Source of the DNA: Streptomyces sp. CB02009
GTDB lineage: Bacteria > Actinomycetota > Actinomycetes > Streptomycetales > Streptomycetaceae
Length of the DNA: 64,000 nt
Direction of reading: 5' to 3'
Assembly (NCBI RefSeq): GCF_001905825.1
Contig: NZ_LIVV01000014.1
Coordinates: 148,051-212,050, forward strand
This document shows positions 40,889 to 49,053 of the stretch, one piece after another; within the stretch, counting starts at the first letter, position 1; the number at the start of each line of letters is the position of its first letter. Made by a program: the position numbers and the translations under genes. The notes beneath the pieces were generated by a model. It worked only from the letters and a program-made list of their open reading frames with translations, did no database searches and was not told the DNA's origin.

Positions 40889-41089
40889 GTGTCTGACTAC
40901 GGCCGGAAGCGCTCGCGCGTCCTCGGGGAGATGCCCTGCTCCGAGGTCGTGGAGTTCGGCGGCGAGTCCTTCTTCCTCGACCTTCCCCCGGACTGCCGGC
41001 ACAAAGGGCAGGGACTCGCTGGCTTCAGTGGAGCACCGCCGATGAGGTGTCACCTATGCATAGTTGCAAGGCTTTTGCCCCTCGGCTGA
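40889..41089 (+). CDS. Possible 66-aa ORF
   Basis: GTG-started frame: MSDYGRKRSRVLGEMPCSEV then VEFGGESFFLDLPPDC and a less plausible tail. GAGGAAC lies upstream. The first ~40 residues look protein-like, the rest does not. May be a 3'-altered relic. Confidence 0.3.
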   Translation: MSDYGRKRSRVLGEMPCSEVVEFGGESFFLDLPPDCRHKGQGLAGFSGAPPMRCHLCIVARLLPLG

Positions 41090-41460
41090 GGTGATTTGTG
41101 GATCTTCACGTTCACGGTGGGGCTGTCGGGTGGATTACCGGCGGTGCCGCTCGACCTCCCAGATCAGGGCCGGAACCGCGTTCCCGCCGCCCCTGCGTGT
41201 CACCAGCACTCCGTGTGTCGTGCCGTCAGCATCGGTACAGGTCAGAGGCCTTGGTGACACATGAGGCGGAAAGGAGCCCTTAGGCGCGGACGCCTGCCGA
41301 TTGGGGCAGGTCCGCGCCCTCTGCGTATCGTTGAGCGAGCAGGGCCCAGACACGACGATGGGGAGCCCCGCGATGCACCGATGCTTGCCGGCCTGGGTGC
41401 AACGCGGGGACTCCCCGATTCGTCGCGATGGGCGCCATCCTCCGAGTTCTTGAGCACACG
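41090..41460. other. Gene-free region with two long hairpins
   Basis: No gene is supported. Hairpin 1 (41283-41318) pairs GGCGCGGAC with GTCCGCGCC around an inner CTGCC stem. Hairpin 2 (41360-41416) has ~20-bp arms with one bulge and one mismatch (GGGGAG..CCCCGCG..TGCACC). They may be terminators or remnants of a small non-autonomous element. Confidence 0.5.
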
Positions 41461-41498
41461 AAAGGCTAGTGCGCTAACCATGCGACACATCGACGGTA

Positions 41499-41551
41499 CC
41501 GCAGGTACCACTACCCGGCTCACAGCCCCTCGTACCAGTGGTACCACTGGG
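41499..41551. promoter_or_regulatory. GGTACC repeats and 16-bp palindrome upstream of a membrane gene
   Basis: GGTACC occurs three times between about 41497 and 41545, the last inside the perfect palindrome CCAGTGGTACCACTGG (41536-41551). The next gene starts 30 bp on. This is a good candidate operator. Confidence 0.55.
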
Positions 41552-41580
41552 CTGTCCTCGACCACGGGCGAGGACAAGCA

Positions 41581-41793
41581 GTGAGAAACCGGATCATCGC
41601 CATCGTGATCATCCTTCTCGTGGGCATGATCGCGGGATTGAGTGTGGGGATCGTCACCGCGTACCTCAGCTCCAGCAGCTTGACCTCGGTCGTCAGCGGC
41701 GGGGGTGCGTTCATCAGTGTCACCACCATCGGGATCGCGATGGCCGCCTGGCTGTTTCCCCCGAGCCAGGGACAGGGCCCGACTTCGCCGTAG
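41581..41793 (+). CDS. Small two-TM membrane protein, family copy C
   Basis: A 70-residue protein: TM1 RIIAIVIILLVGMIAGLSVG, then TAYLSSSSLTSVVSGGG, TM2 AFISVTTIGIAMAAWLFPPS. The layout matches copies A (34126) and B (34482). The ATG follows a TGA-like context with GAGGAC upstream. Confidence 0.65.
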   Translation: MRNRIIAIVIILLVGMIAGLSVGIVTAYLSSSSLTSVVSGGGAFISVTTIGIAMAAWLFPPSQGQGPTSP

Positions 41794-41820
41794 TCGGGAC
41801 CGAGATATCGCCCGGCCCCG

Positions 41821-41864
41821 GAGCCCGGCTTCCGGAGAGCTCCGGCTCTCCGGAAGCCGGGCTC
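41821..41864. terminator. Terminator before the ku gene
   Basis: Perfect 19-bp stem: arms 41821-41839 and 41846-41864, loop CTCCGG. It ends the small membrane gene transcript. Confidence 0.85.
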
Positions 41865-42009
41865 ACTCGCATACGCCCGAGCCCTAAGCCAGACTCGGGA
41901 CGGTGAAGCGGCTTGGCCCCGTTCTGCTCACCGGGGCATGCGATCACGGGTCGGGTCTGCTTAGCCTGGGGGCGGACCCCAGGGGGGCGTCTTCGAGGAG
42001 TGCGACTCG

Positions 42010-42921
42010 ATGCCCCGAGCCCTGTGGAACGGCGCTATTTCCTTCGGTCTGGTCACGGTGCCGATCACGCTGGAGCCGGCGACCGAGTCGCATGACGTGC
42101 ACTTCCGGCAGGTCCATCTGGAGGACGGCGGCCGGGTCCGGTATCAGAAGCGGTGCGAGATCGACGGCCAGGTGCTGACCGAGGACGAGATCGGTAAGGC
42201 GTACGAGGTCACCAAGGACCAGCTCATCCCGATCACCGAGGACGATCTGTCCGGGATGCCGCTGCCCACCGCGCGAGCCGTTGAGGTCGTCGCGTTCATC
42301 GACGCCGACAGCGTCGACCCGGTCGCCTTCGGCGCGGGCGACTACTACGCCAGGGCTAAGGGCGCCGTCGCGGCGAAGCCCTACACGCTCCTGCGCGAGG
42401 CACTCAGCCGCACCGACAAGGTCGCGGTGGTGAAGTACGCCCTGCGCGGCCGAGAGCGCCTCGGACTGCTGCGACCGGTGGGCGAGGCCTTGAGCATCCA
42501 GGGATTGCACTGGGACGACGAGATCCGCTCCCCGGCCGAACTCGCCCCGCCGGAGACCGACGTCAGCGAGAAGGAGATCGAGGGTGCGCTGACGCTGATG
42601 GAGACGATGACCGTTGCCTCTCTCACGGACCTGGACGTCACCGACCACTACACCGAGGCGCTCCACGAGGTCATCGAGGCGAAGGCCGAGCACCGCGAGC
42701 CTGCCGTGCTCGAGGGCGGGGATGCGGCGACGGCCCCGGTGGTCGACCTCATGGCCGCGCTGGAGGCATCCGTGGCGAAGGCGAAAGAGGGCCGCGGCGA
42801 GAGCGGCGAGCCGGCGACCGTGCACGAGATGCCGGCGAAGCCGAAGAAGAAGACGGCAGCGAAGAAGACCGCTGCCAAGAAGACCGCGGCGAAGAAGACG
42901 ACCCGCCGGAAGAGCGCCTGA
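42010..42921 (+). CDS. ku: Ku DNA end-binding protein
   Basis: A 303-residue protein. PRALWNGAISFGLVTVPITL at the start, HLEDGGRVRYQKRCEIDG, FIDADSVDPVAFGAGDYYAR and LREALSRTDKVAVVKYALRG are hallmarks of bacterial Ku, which encircles DNA double-strand ends and recruits ligase D in non-homologous end joining. The C-terminal ~35 residues are Lys/Ala-rich (KKKTAAKKTAAKKTAAKK), the extended DNA-binding tail seen in Streptomyces. No ligD is in the window; a host enzyme must serve. An accessory ku copy would help a linear or recombining replicon. Confidence 0.95.
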   Translation: MPRALWNGAISFGLVTVPITLEPATESHDVHFRQVHLEDGGRVRYQKRCEIDGQVLTEDEIGKAYEVTKDQLIPITEDDLSGMPLPTARAVEVVAFIDADSVDPVAFGAGDYYARAKGAVAAKPYTLLREALSRTDKVAVVKYALRGRERLGLLRPVGEALSIQGLHWDDEIRSPAELAPPETDVSEKEIEGALTLMETMTVASLTDLDVTDHYTEALHEVIEAKAEHREPAVLEGGDAATAPVVDLMAALEASVAKAKEGRGESGEPATVHEMPAKPKKKTAAKKTAAKKTAAKKTTRRKSA

Positions 42922-42966
42922 CCGCCGGATCGTGTCCTGGAGGCCTCAGCGCGGGTTGGTTCCTGC

Positions 42967-43188
42967 GTGGAGACTGACGAACAGGCCGTGACCGGCGACT
43001 ACGCGGATGATGCTCGCCTGCCCCTGCTGACGGCGGCGGAGGCTCGGGACGCGGTCGGGTACATGCGGCTGCTGGAGACGCTCGACCTCACACCCAGGGG
43101 GCAGGCTGCCGGCCAGCTCGCCGCGGACCTGGCTCGACGGCTGCCCGCGGGCCGGACCGGCACGGATGCGGCTACAGGCTCCGTCTGA
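42967..43188 (+). CDS. Small hypothetical protein, 73 aa
   Basis: GTG start; METDEQAVTGDYADDARLPL then TAAEARDAVGYMRLLETLDL and Arg/Ala-rich helices. It lies 45 bp after ku in the same direction and overlaps the 3' end of the convergent STAS gene by 17 bp. No family recognised. Confidence 0.5.
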   Translation: METDEQAVTGDYADDARLPLLTAAEARDAVGYMRLLETLDLTPRGQAAGQLAADLARRLPAGRTGTDAATGSV

Positions 43189-44083
43189 CCGGCTGGAGGG
43201 CCGCGAATCCGTGGGTGGTGGAGCGGGCCAGGACGGATTGCAGGTGGCGGACGGCGTTCTCCGCGTCGGTGAACTCCTGCGGCGTGGGCACCACGGTGCC
43301 GAAGGCATGTTCCCGGTCGGCGGTCAGAGCGCGCCACCGCAGGACGGGAGTGAGGGCGATGTTGGCGCGGGCGAGGAACCAGGCGAGCTGGCCGTGGGTG
43401 CGGGCGGTGCCGATCGCCACAACGGCGAGGGCTTCACGCAGGCGCTCCAGGCGTTCGATGCCCGGCAGCGCCTCCTGTATGTCGAGGGGGCCGACGAATC
43501 CGGCGAGCTGAGTGGCGGTTGCGCGGGCCAGGGCCGTGCTGGCAGTGGAGAGGTCCCATCGGCCGGTGGCGGTCTGCCGCTCGGCCTCCGCGGCCAGCTC
43601 CGCCACCTGTACGGCCATACCCGTAGGGGCCGGTGCGGTGGAGGGCCGTGGAACCGCTGTGGGCCGTGCCTGAGCCCGGGATTTCCCCATGGCCGAGGGT
43701 GCCTTGGCCAGGACCTCGAACACGGCACAGGTGCCGGTGAGGTCGAGGAGACGGGCGACCTGTGGGCTGAGGCCGGCGAGCGCGAAGCCGACGTCGGCCC
43801 CGGCTGCTGTGTGGCGGGCCCGGAGCAGCTCGTTGAGGCCGGCGCATTCACAGAACCGCAGGGCGGAGCAGTCGACTATGAGAGTCTCCGGAGCCGGTGA
43901 TCCGCAGAGCGCTGCGTCCAGGGCGATGGCGAGAGCCGGTGCGGTGTCGCTGTCGGCCTCGCCCGCCACGGCCAGGACGCACGTGCCCGGGGGCCCGGCA
44001 AGCCGGTGGAAGCTCAGCTCCGACATCACCGGCTCCGGGCCTGTTTCCGGCGCAGGGGTCGCTGGCGTGAGGTGGCGTTCCAT
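43172..44083 (-). CDS. STAS-domain protein (anti-sigma factor antagonist-like)
   Basis: A 303-residue protein. Residues ~20-115 are a STAS fold (LAVAGEADSDTAPALAIALD; LIVDCSALRFCECAGLNELL). In SpoIIAA/RsbV the phosphorylated Ser lies in D-S-S-G; here the same place reads ECAG, so the usual regulatory phosphorylation cannot occur. The C-terminal half (~165-300) is a helical ANTAR-unlike domain with RATATQLAGFVGPLDIQEAL and RTHGQLAWFLARANIALTPV. It could be a constitutive antagonist in partner switching, possibly with the SpoIIE-HATPase fusion at 34839 (inference). Start ATG 44083 follows an open promoter region. Confidence 0.8.
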   Translation of the reverse strand: MERHLTPATPAPETGPEPVMSELSFHRLAGPPGTCVLAVAGEADSDTAPALAIALDAALCGSPAPETLIVDCSALRFCECAGLNELLRARHTAAGADVGFALAGLSPQVARLLDLTGTCAVFEVLAKAPSAMGKSRAQARPTAVPRPSTAPAPTGMAVQVAELAAEAERQTATGRWDLSTASTALARATATQLAGFVGPLDIQEALPGIERLERLREALAVVAIGTARTHGQLAWFLARANIALTPVLRWRALTADREHAFGTVVPTPQEFTDAENAVRHLQSVLARSTTHGFAALQPVRRSL

Positions 44084-44317
44084 GATGGCCGTCCTGTCGG
44101 TCGGAGCCCTCCGCCACCCCGATTCAAAAAGGGGTGAAAGTGCGCGGCCAGAGGCGCCGCGCGTCGAGGAGGTCCGTACCCAAAGCGCCCCCTCCACGGG
44201 GGACGCGGCGGCGCGGGGTATCGCCAACGGCTACGTCCAACGTACCCCTGAATCCACCATCTGCCGCCGGCGGCCGTTGGGCGACTGCGAACCCCGGCAT
44301 CCGGCACAGCAGCGCTG

Positions 44318-44656
44318 TCAGTCGAGGATGCCGAGTGCGGAGTCGGGCCGGCAGATGTCGCATGCCCGTATCCCGCCGTTGGTCAGTGCCCGGCGGGCCT
44401 CGTCGCGGCTGAGCGGTCTGCGGTGGCGTGCGGCGAGGCGGCAGTCGCCGATGTGGATGCTGTCTGCGATTGGCCGTCCGCCCTCGAGCAGGAATGACAG
44501 GACCCAGCCGGGGCCCTCCGGCCGCGGCCGCACCGGACGCAGCGCCGCCTCGCGTGTCTCGACCTCCGCTATCCGCTCCCGGACGCGGTCCAGGGACAGC
44601 ACGAGCCAGTGCCCGAGAGTCCTGAGCCGCGGGAGGTCGGGTGGCAGCTCGGACAT
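44318..44656 (-). CDS. DUF6233-type protein
   Basis: A 112-residue protein: MSELPPDLPRLRTLGHWLVL, a coiled helix SLDRVRERIAEVETREAALR, then IHIGDCRLAARHRRPLSRDE and ACDICRPDSALGILD. The conserved HxGDC and CxxCRPDxxLGxL pattern is typical of Streptomyces DUF6233 proteins, probably a small zinc-binding fold. It overlaps the 59-aa zinc-finger gene upstream (TGATG), so the two are co-translated. Confidence 0.75.
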   Translation of the reverse strand: MSELPPDLPRLRTLGHWLVLSLDRVRERIAEVETREAALRPVRPRPEGPGWVLSFLLEGGRPIADSIHIGDCRLAARHRRPLSRDEARRALTNGGIRACDICRPDSALGILD

Positions 44657-44835
44657 CAGGCCCCCGTGCGCTTCTTCGCCTGGAGTTCGGCCACCTCTCG
44701 CTGATGGGCCTGGCACAGCGGGTTCCCGCCGAACCCGAATCTGTGGCAGGGGGCGTGGCAGCGCGCACATTTCCCGAGGAGCGGGGGAGGACACATCTGC
44801 GGCGGGAGGTTCACGGGCCGGGCAGGGGTGGTCAT
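44656..44835 (-). CDS. Small Cys/His protein upstream of DUF6233 gene
   Basis: About 59 residues: MTTPARPVNLPPQMCPPPLL then GKCARCHAPCHRFGFGGNPL and CQAHQREVAEL. CARC, CH and C-x-x-H groups suggest a zinc finger. The ATG at 44835 is preferred over the one nine bases earlier. It shares a TGATG overlap with the DUF6233 gene. Confidence 0.65.
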   Translation of the reverse strand: MTTPARPVNLPPQMCPPPLLGKCARCHAPCHRFGFGGNPLCQAHQREVAELQAKKRTGA

Positions 44836-44956
44836 GGCGCGCATCCTCGGGGTCGGGCGGACAGGTGCCGATAGCGGCTGAGAGTAGAACTCGCGTTCTG
44901 CCCGACCCGCGCGGCACGACTGGCACCCTAAATCGAACAGGTGCTCTAATCAGTGT

Positions 44957-45196
44957 ATGAGGTTCCACCCGTTCCCCGACGACCTCGTCGCCGCCCAGCG
45001 ATCCTGGACCGCGACCTACGAGGAGCTCGCCCACCCCGCCACCACCCGTACGACCCTGCTTCGCCGCCGACTGCTGCACCTGTCGACGCAGCTGCACTAC
45101 AACCCCTACTGGGCACACCCGCGCCCCGCCGCAGGGCGCGCAGAGCTTCGGGATTTGGTTCGTGCGCAGCGCGCGAGGGAGGGCCGCGCGGCATGA
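44957..45196 (+). CDS. Small basic protein upstream of the Y-polymerase-like gene
   Basis: A 79-residue protein, MRFHPFPDDLVAAQRSWTAT, YEELAHPATTRTTLLRRRLL and LSTQLHYNPYWAHPRP, basic and helical. It overlaps the polymerase-like gene by ATGA and is a regular partner of that gene family in Streptomyces, so it may be an accessory subunit. No named family. Confidence 0.7.
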   Translation: MRFHPFPDDLVAAQRSWTATYEELAHPATTRTTLLRRRLLHLSTQLHYNPYWAHPRPAAGRAELRDLVRAQRAREGRAA

Positions 45197-46185
45197 CCGG
45201 TGCGAGCGTCATCTGGCACGTCCGGTGCCGGCCGGACACCTCACCCAAGGACTACCGCCACGTCCTGGACCTGCTCACAGACTTCACCCCGCAGGTCCAG
45301 CCGCTCCCGCCGCTCGCCGCGCTCGCGCAGGTCAGGGGATCGCTGCGCCTGTTCGGTGTGGACGCCGGCGAGCTCGCGGCGCGCTTCCGGGTGCGGGCGT
45401 TGGTGCAGGCCGGTGTCGACACCCACATCGGCGTCGCTGACACCTGGGCGACCGCCGCCACCGCCTCCGCCCGCGTCGGCCGGTCCGGGGTGCTGCACCT
45501 GCCCGACCACCGCGCGGTCGAACACTTCCTCAGCCCCCTCCCGATTCAGGCGCTGCACGGTATCGGCCCCGCCCAGGCCGGCCAGCTCCAGCGGTACGGG
45601 CTGCACACCATCGGCGCACTGGCCGCCATGGACGAGACCGTGGTGTGCCGCATCCTCGGCGGCAAAGCCGGACGCACCCTGCGCGCTCGGGCCCGCGGCA
45701 TCGACCCCCGCGCGGTCGCGGTCCGGAAGATGCCCGAGTCCGCCTCGGAGTCCTTCGGCTTCGACCGCGACGTCTACGACCCGGTCCTCGTCCGCGCCGC
45801 GCTCCTGGACCTGGCCGTCATCCTCGGAGACCGGATCCGCGCACGGGGACAGACCGCCCGCGGTCTCACCCTCGCCGTCCGTCTTGCCGGCGGCGGCACC
45901 GCGGAGCGGACCAAACGCCTCCCGCAGCCCTCCGCCCACACCGAGGACCTGCGCACCGGCACCCTGCGGCTCCTGGACGCCATGGCCTTCCAGCGGGCCC
46001 GGATCCGCTGCCTCACGCTCACCGCCGAAGACCTCCGCCCGGCTGAGGAAGGCCCAGGTACTCAGCTCTCCCTCGACCATGCGCGGGAGGCGCGGTTGCG
46101 GCTGGAGCCGGTGATCGACAAGCTGAACGCCCGGTTCGGCCACCGGGTTGCTGGGCCTGCTGCGGCCTACCGCAAGGCGAGTTGA
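45193..46185 (+). CDS. Y-family DNA polymerase-like protein, likely non-catalytic
   Basis: A 330-residue protein. It follows the DinB/ImuB order: a palm-like start (VIWHVRCRPDTSPKDYRHVL; LPPLAALAQVRGSLRLFGVD), helix-hairpin-helix thumb (LHGIGPAQAGQLQRYGLHTI GALA), and a little-finger-like C-terminus (GFDRDVYDPVLVRAALLDLA; LRTGTLRLLDAMAFQRARIR). The metal-binding Asp of YxDxDxFF and the Asp-Glu pair of the palm are not present at the expected places, as in ImuB, so it may be a scaffold in mutagenic repair rather than a polymerase. A broken second copy lies at 29469-29730. Confidence 0.75.
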   Translation: MTGASVIWHVRCRPDTSPKDYRHVLDLLTDFTPQVQPLPPLAALAQVRGSLRLFGVDAGELAARFRVRALVQAGVDTHIGVADTWATAATASARVGRSGVLHLPDHRAVEHFLSPLPIQALHGIGPAQAGQLQRYGLHTIGALAAMDETVVCRILGGKAGRTLRARARGIDPRAVAVRKMPESASESFGFDRDVYDPVLVRAALLDLAVILGDRIRARGQTARGLTLAVRLAGGGTAERTKRLPQPSAHTEDLRTGTLRLLDAMAFQRARIRCLTLTAEDLRPAEEGPGTQLSLDHAREARLRLEPVIDKLNARFGHRVAGPAAAYRKAS

Positions 46186-46779
46186 CGCACGCTCACGTGT
46201 GAGCCGGGCCCGCCGGCGCACGGTGCAACCGCTGTTGGCGTCGAACGGGTCGTCAACCACACGACACCGCGAGGCTCGCGCGCATGGAGGACTGCGTTGG
46301 GGCGGCTAGCGTCGGGCCTGGCCTCGGGTGCCGACTGGTTATCGCTCCCGAAGCCCCGCCCGGCCCCCTGCACCCCCCAAGGCATGGGACCGGGCGCATT
46401 CCAGGCCCGTACGGTGCGCCGATGCCGCTCCGCGACCCGCTCGCGCCGCGCACCGTCCGCCTGCCAGACCCCCGCCGTCCGGCGGGGGTCTCGTCGTTTC
46501 CGGAGCCGCTCCGGCTCACCCGTGCGGGTGATCTGCCCTTGGGCGTGAGAAGCCGCCAGTCACGTGAAGTGAGCCGGCGGCCTTGCGGCACCCCACGCGC
46601 CAGCATGGGTGCCAGCAGTTTCCTGTCGAACGGATGGGCGGCCATTGCAGGGCTGACCAAGATCGCCCGGCTGCGCTTCGCTGCCACTGGACCATCGCGT
46701 TCCGTTTGTGAATGAATACCTAGCGTTACGTTCTTCGCTCATTCCCTCCTCTCGTGGACTCCGACGAAAGGGCACAGCC
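46186..46779. other. Intergenic region with a terminator
   Basis: No supported gene. A perfect hairpin AGACCCCCGCC/GGCGGGGGTCT with loop GTCC lies at 46466-46491. The rest has poor coding bias in all frames. The last ~100 bp hold the promoter and leader of the SGNH hydrolase gene, with an A/T-richer patch at 46690-46735. Confidence 0.5.
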
Positions 46780-47823
46780 ATGTCTTCGGCCATGCGTAAG
46801 ACGACGACCACTCCCAGGGCGCGGCGGCTGGCCGCCGCCACGCTCGCGCTCGGCAGCTGCCTCGCACTCGCCGTGCCGGCGGGAGGTGCCGCCGCGGCGC
46901 CCGCCGACCCGGTGCCGACCGTCTTCTTCGGTGACTCCTACACCGCCAACTTCGGCATCGCTCCCGTGAACAACCAGGACAACGAGAGGGGCTGGTGTTT
47001 CCAGGCCACGGACAACTACCCCGCCGTCGCCACCCGGACCCTGGCCGACAAGAGCATCACGCTCGACGTCCAGGCGGACGTCTCCTGCGGAGGCGCCCTC
47101 GTCCACCACTTCTGGGAGAAGCAGGAGCTGCCCTTCGGCGCCGGGACGCTCCCGGCGCAGCAGGACGCGCTCAAGCAGGACACCCAGCTGACCGTGGGAA
47201 GCCTGGGCGGCAACACGCTGGGCTTCAACCGCATCCTGAAGCAGTGCTCCGACGAGCTCCGGAAGCCCTCTCTGCTGCCGGGAGACCCGGTGGACGAGGA
47301 AGAGCCGGCTGCCAAGTGCGGTGAGTTCTTCGAGACCGGGGACGGGAAGCAGTGGCTGGACGCTCAGTTCGAGCGGGTCGGTTGGGAGCTGGAGGAGCTG
47401 CTGGAGCGCATCGGCTACTTCGCCCCCGACGCGAAGCGCGTCCTGGTCGGCTACCCCAGGCTCGTGCCCGAGGACACCACCAAGTGCCAGACCGCGGCGC
47501 CCGGCCAGACGCAGCTGCCGCTCGCCGACATCCCCCAGGACGCCCTGCCGGTCCTGGACAAGATCCAGAAGCGGCTGAACGACACCATGAAGAAGGCCAC
47601 CACCGACGCCGGAGACGGCGCCGAATTCGTCGACCTCTACGCCTACACCGGCGCCAACACGGCCTGCGACGGCGCCGACCGAGGAATCGGGGGCCTGCTG
47701 GAGGAGTCCCAGCTCGAGCTCCTCAACACCAAGATTCCCTGGTATGGGCACCCCAACGAGAAGGGCCGGGACATCCAGGCCAAGCAGGTGGCCGCCAAGA
47801 TCGAAGAAGTCCTCAACCGCTGA
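46780..47823 (+). CDS. Secreted SGNH/GDSL hydrolase
   Basis: A 347-residue protein; ATG 46780 with GAAAGGG upstream. Residues 1-38 are a signal peptide with a twin-Arg-free basic start and AAATLALGSCLALAVPAGG core, cleaved near AAAAPA. Block I FFGDSYTANFG holds the catalytic Ser; block III is likely SLGGNTLGF; block V YGHPNEKG carries the catalytic His. Six cysteines suggest disulfides. SGNH hydrolases are esterases or lipases; the natural substrate is unknown. It is self-contained with no coupled neighbour. Confidence 0.88.
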   Translation: MSSAMRKTTTTPRARRLAAATLALGSCLALAVPAGGAAAAPADPVPTVFFGDSYTANFGIAPVNNQDNERGWCFQATDNYPAVATRTLADKSITLDVQADVSCGGALVHHFWEKQELPFGAGTLPAQQDALKQDTQLTVGSLGGNTLGFNRILKQCSDELRKPSLLPGDPVDEEEPAAKCGEFFETGDGKQWLDAQFERVGWELEELLERIGYFAPDAKRVLVGYPRLVPEDTTKCQTAAPGQTQLPLADIPQDALPVLDKIQKRLNDTMKKATTDAGDGAEFVDLYAYTGANTACDGADRGIGGLLEESQLELLNTKIPWYGHPNEKGRDIQAKQVAAKIEEVLNR

Positions 47824-48337
47824 CCGGCCACACAACCGCTCTTTCCGTATGAACGAAGCCCCAGGTCCCGCTGACGATGGCGTGCGCGGTGCTGTGCGGG
47901 ACGTAGACGCCGGACCTGCGGGCGATGGTGCGCATCGCGGGGCGGCCGGCCCTTGCCCAGGCGTCGCGCATCGCTCTGCCGAGGCCGGCGGTGTTCTGGA
48001 CGAGGTGGGGCTTGGGCACGATGGTCGACCGGCGGCTGTCCCTGTCGGCCTTGTTCACCGCGGCCTCGGCCGCACGGTGCAGTTCGAACAGGTCGTCGAC
48101 CATGCCCCATGTCAGCAAAGGGACGCACCCCTTGGCGTAGGCGAGGACGACGTTCCAGGAGGGGACCTCCTTGCCGGAGGCCGCCCGCTTGTAGTGCGAG
48201 GCGGAGAAGACCCGGTCGGTCTTCTCGACGAGCTGCGTGTAGGTGAGTCCTGCCGTCGAGCGCAGGGAGCGGAGCTTGAAGGCCAGCTCCCCGCGCTGGG
48301 GGACGGTGAAGTCGACTTCAACCTCGGGGCGTCCCAC
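47813..48337 (-). CDS. XRE-like regulator of Streptomyces accessory type
   Basis: About 174 residues from the GTG at 48337; a TTG at 48523 would add 62 poor-quality residues. Residues ~10-65 read TVPQRGELAFKLRSLRSTAG then LTYTQLVEKTDRVFSASHYK and ASGKEVPSWNVVLAYAKGCV, an HTH family common in Streptomyces accessory DNA (LRxLRxxAGLTYxxL). The rest is helical and basic. It converges on and overlaps the SGNH gene by 11 bp. Confidence 0.65.
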   Translation of the reverse strand: MGRPEVEVDFTVPQRGELAFKLRSLRSTAGLTYTQLVEKTDRVFSASHYKRAASGKEVPSWNVVLAYAKGCVPLLTWGMVDDLFELHRAAEAAVNKADRDSRRSTIVPKPHLVQNTAGLGRAMRDAWARAGRPAMRTIARRSGVYVPHSTAHAIVSGTWGFVHTERAVVWPVSG

Positions 48338-48811
48338 GACAGCCGCCTCAGCCGGCCGAGTGGCCGGCCGCCGCGGCCAGGACCCGTCGCAGAAGCCGAC
48401 GGGGCCCACCACCGCCACCCGCGTTCGTCGCGAGGATGACCACGACGGAGAAAAGCGTCCAAGGACCGGATCGTCCGCGCCTGCGACGTCGACCACGCTG
48501 CCGCCCCCGGCGACCTCTGACAAACAGAGAAGCAGTGCACCGGGCGCCGCACGAATCGTCGAACTCCCTCAAGGTGCCCATGTCCCCCGAGCCGCTGGCT
48601 TGGGCCCGGGAGCGGCCACAGCCACGCGAGGACGACTCGGCACCTTCCTCTCCAGGGCGCCGCTCCGAGCGAGTGCCCGAGTGCAAGCACGAGGCATGCT
48701 TCCCTGGGGCTCGGCGGAGGTTCTGTCTGCGAGATGTCACACTCGGGCACGCTTGCTGCTTTAAGACCCAGACGCGTGCGACAGCGCGCCGCGAAGGTCG
48801 AGGAGTAGGCC
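48338..48811. other. Gene-free stretch upstream of the sigma operon
   Basis: About 470 bp without a supported gene. Frames on both strands have composition typical of shadows. It must carry the divergent promoters of the XRE-like gene and of the 48812 operon, but no clear palindrome is visible. Confidence 0.35.
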
Positions 48812-49051
48812 GTGGATCCGACGTTGGTGACGGTGATCGTGACAGGGATGCTCTCACTCCTGGGGCTCTGCGCCCGGCTGGCGTACAAAGCGGTCCGGGA
48901 GCGGGCCGACGTGCGTCGCGCGGAGCTCGCTCAGCAGGGGCTTTCGGAGCGAGTGCGGCTGTTGCCGCCGGGCAGTCGGCTTTCGGAACGGTCCGCTGGG
49001 CAGGCCGTGGAGATCCTGGTCGGCGGCGCTGACCACGGCTCGGAGAGGTGA
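48812..49051 (+). CDS. Small membrane-anchored protein, first gene of sigma operon
   Basis: A 79-residue protein; GTG start with GAGGAG upstream. TM helix at ~5-25 (LVTVIVTGMLSLLGLCARLA), then a basic helical tail YKAVRERADVRRAELAQQGL. Its stop lies two bases before the sigma-like gene's start, so the two are coupled. Position and topology fit a membrane partner of the sigma-like protein. Confidence 0.65.
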   Translation: MDPTLVTVIVTGMLSLLGLCARLAYKAVRERADVRRAELAQQGLSERVRLLPPGSRLSERSAGQAVEILVGGADHGSER

Positions 49052-49053
49052 TC

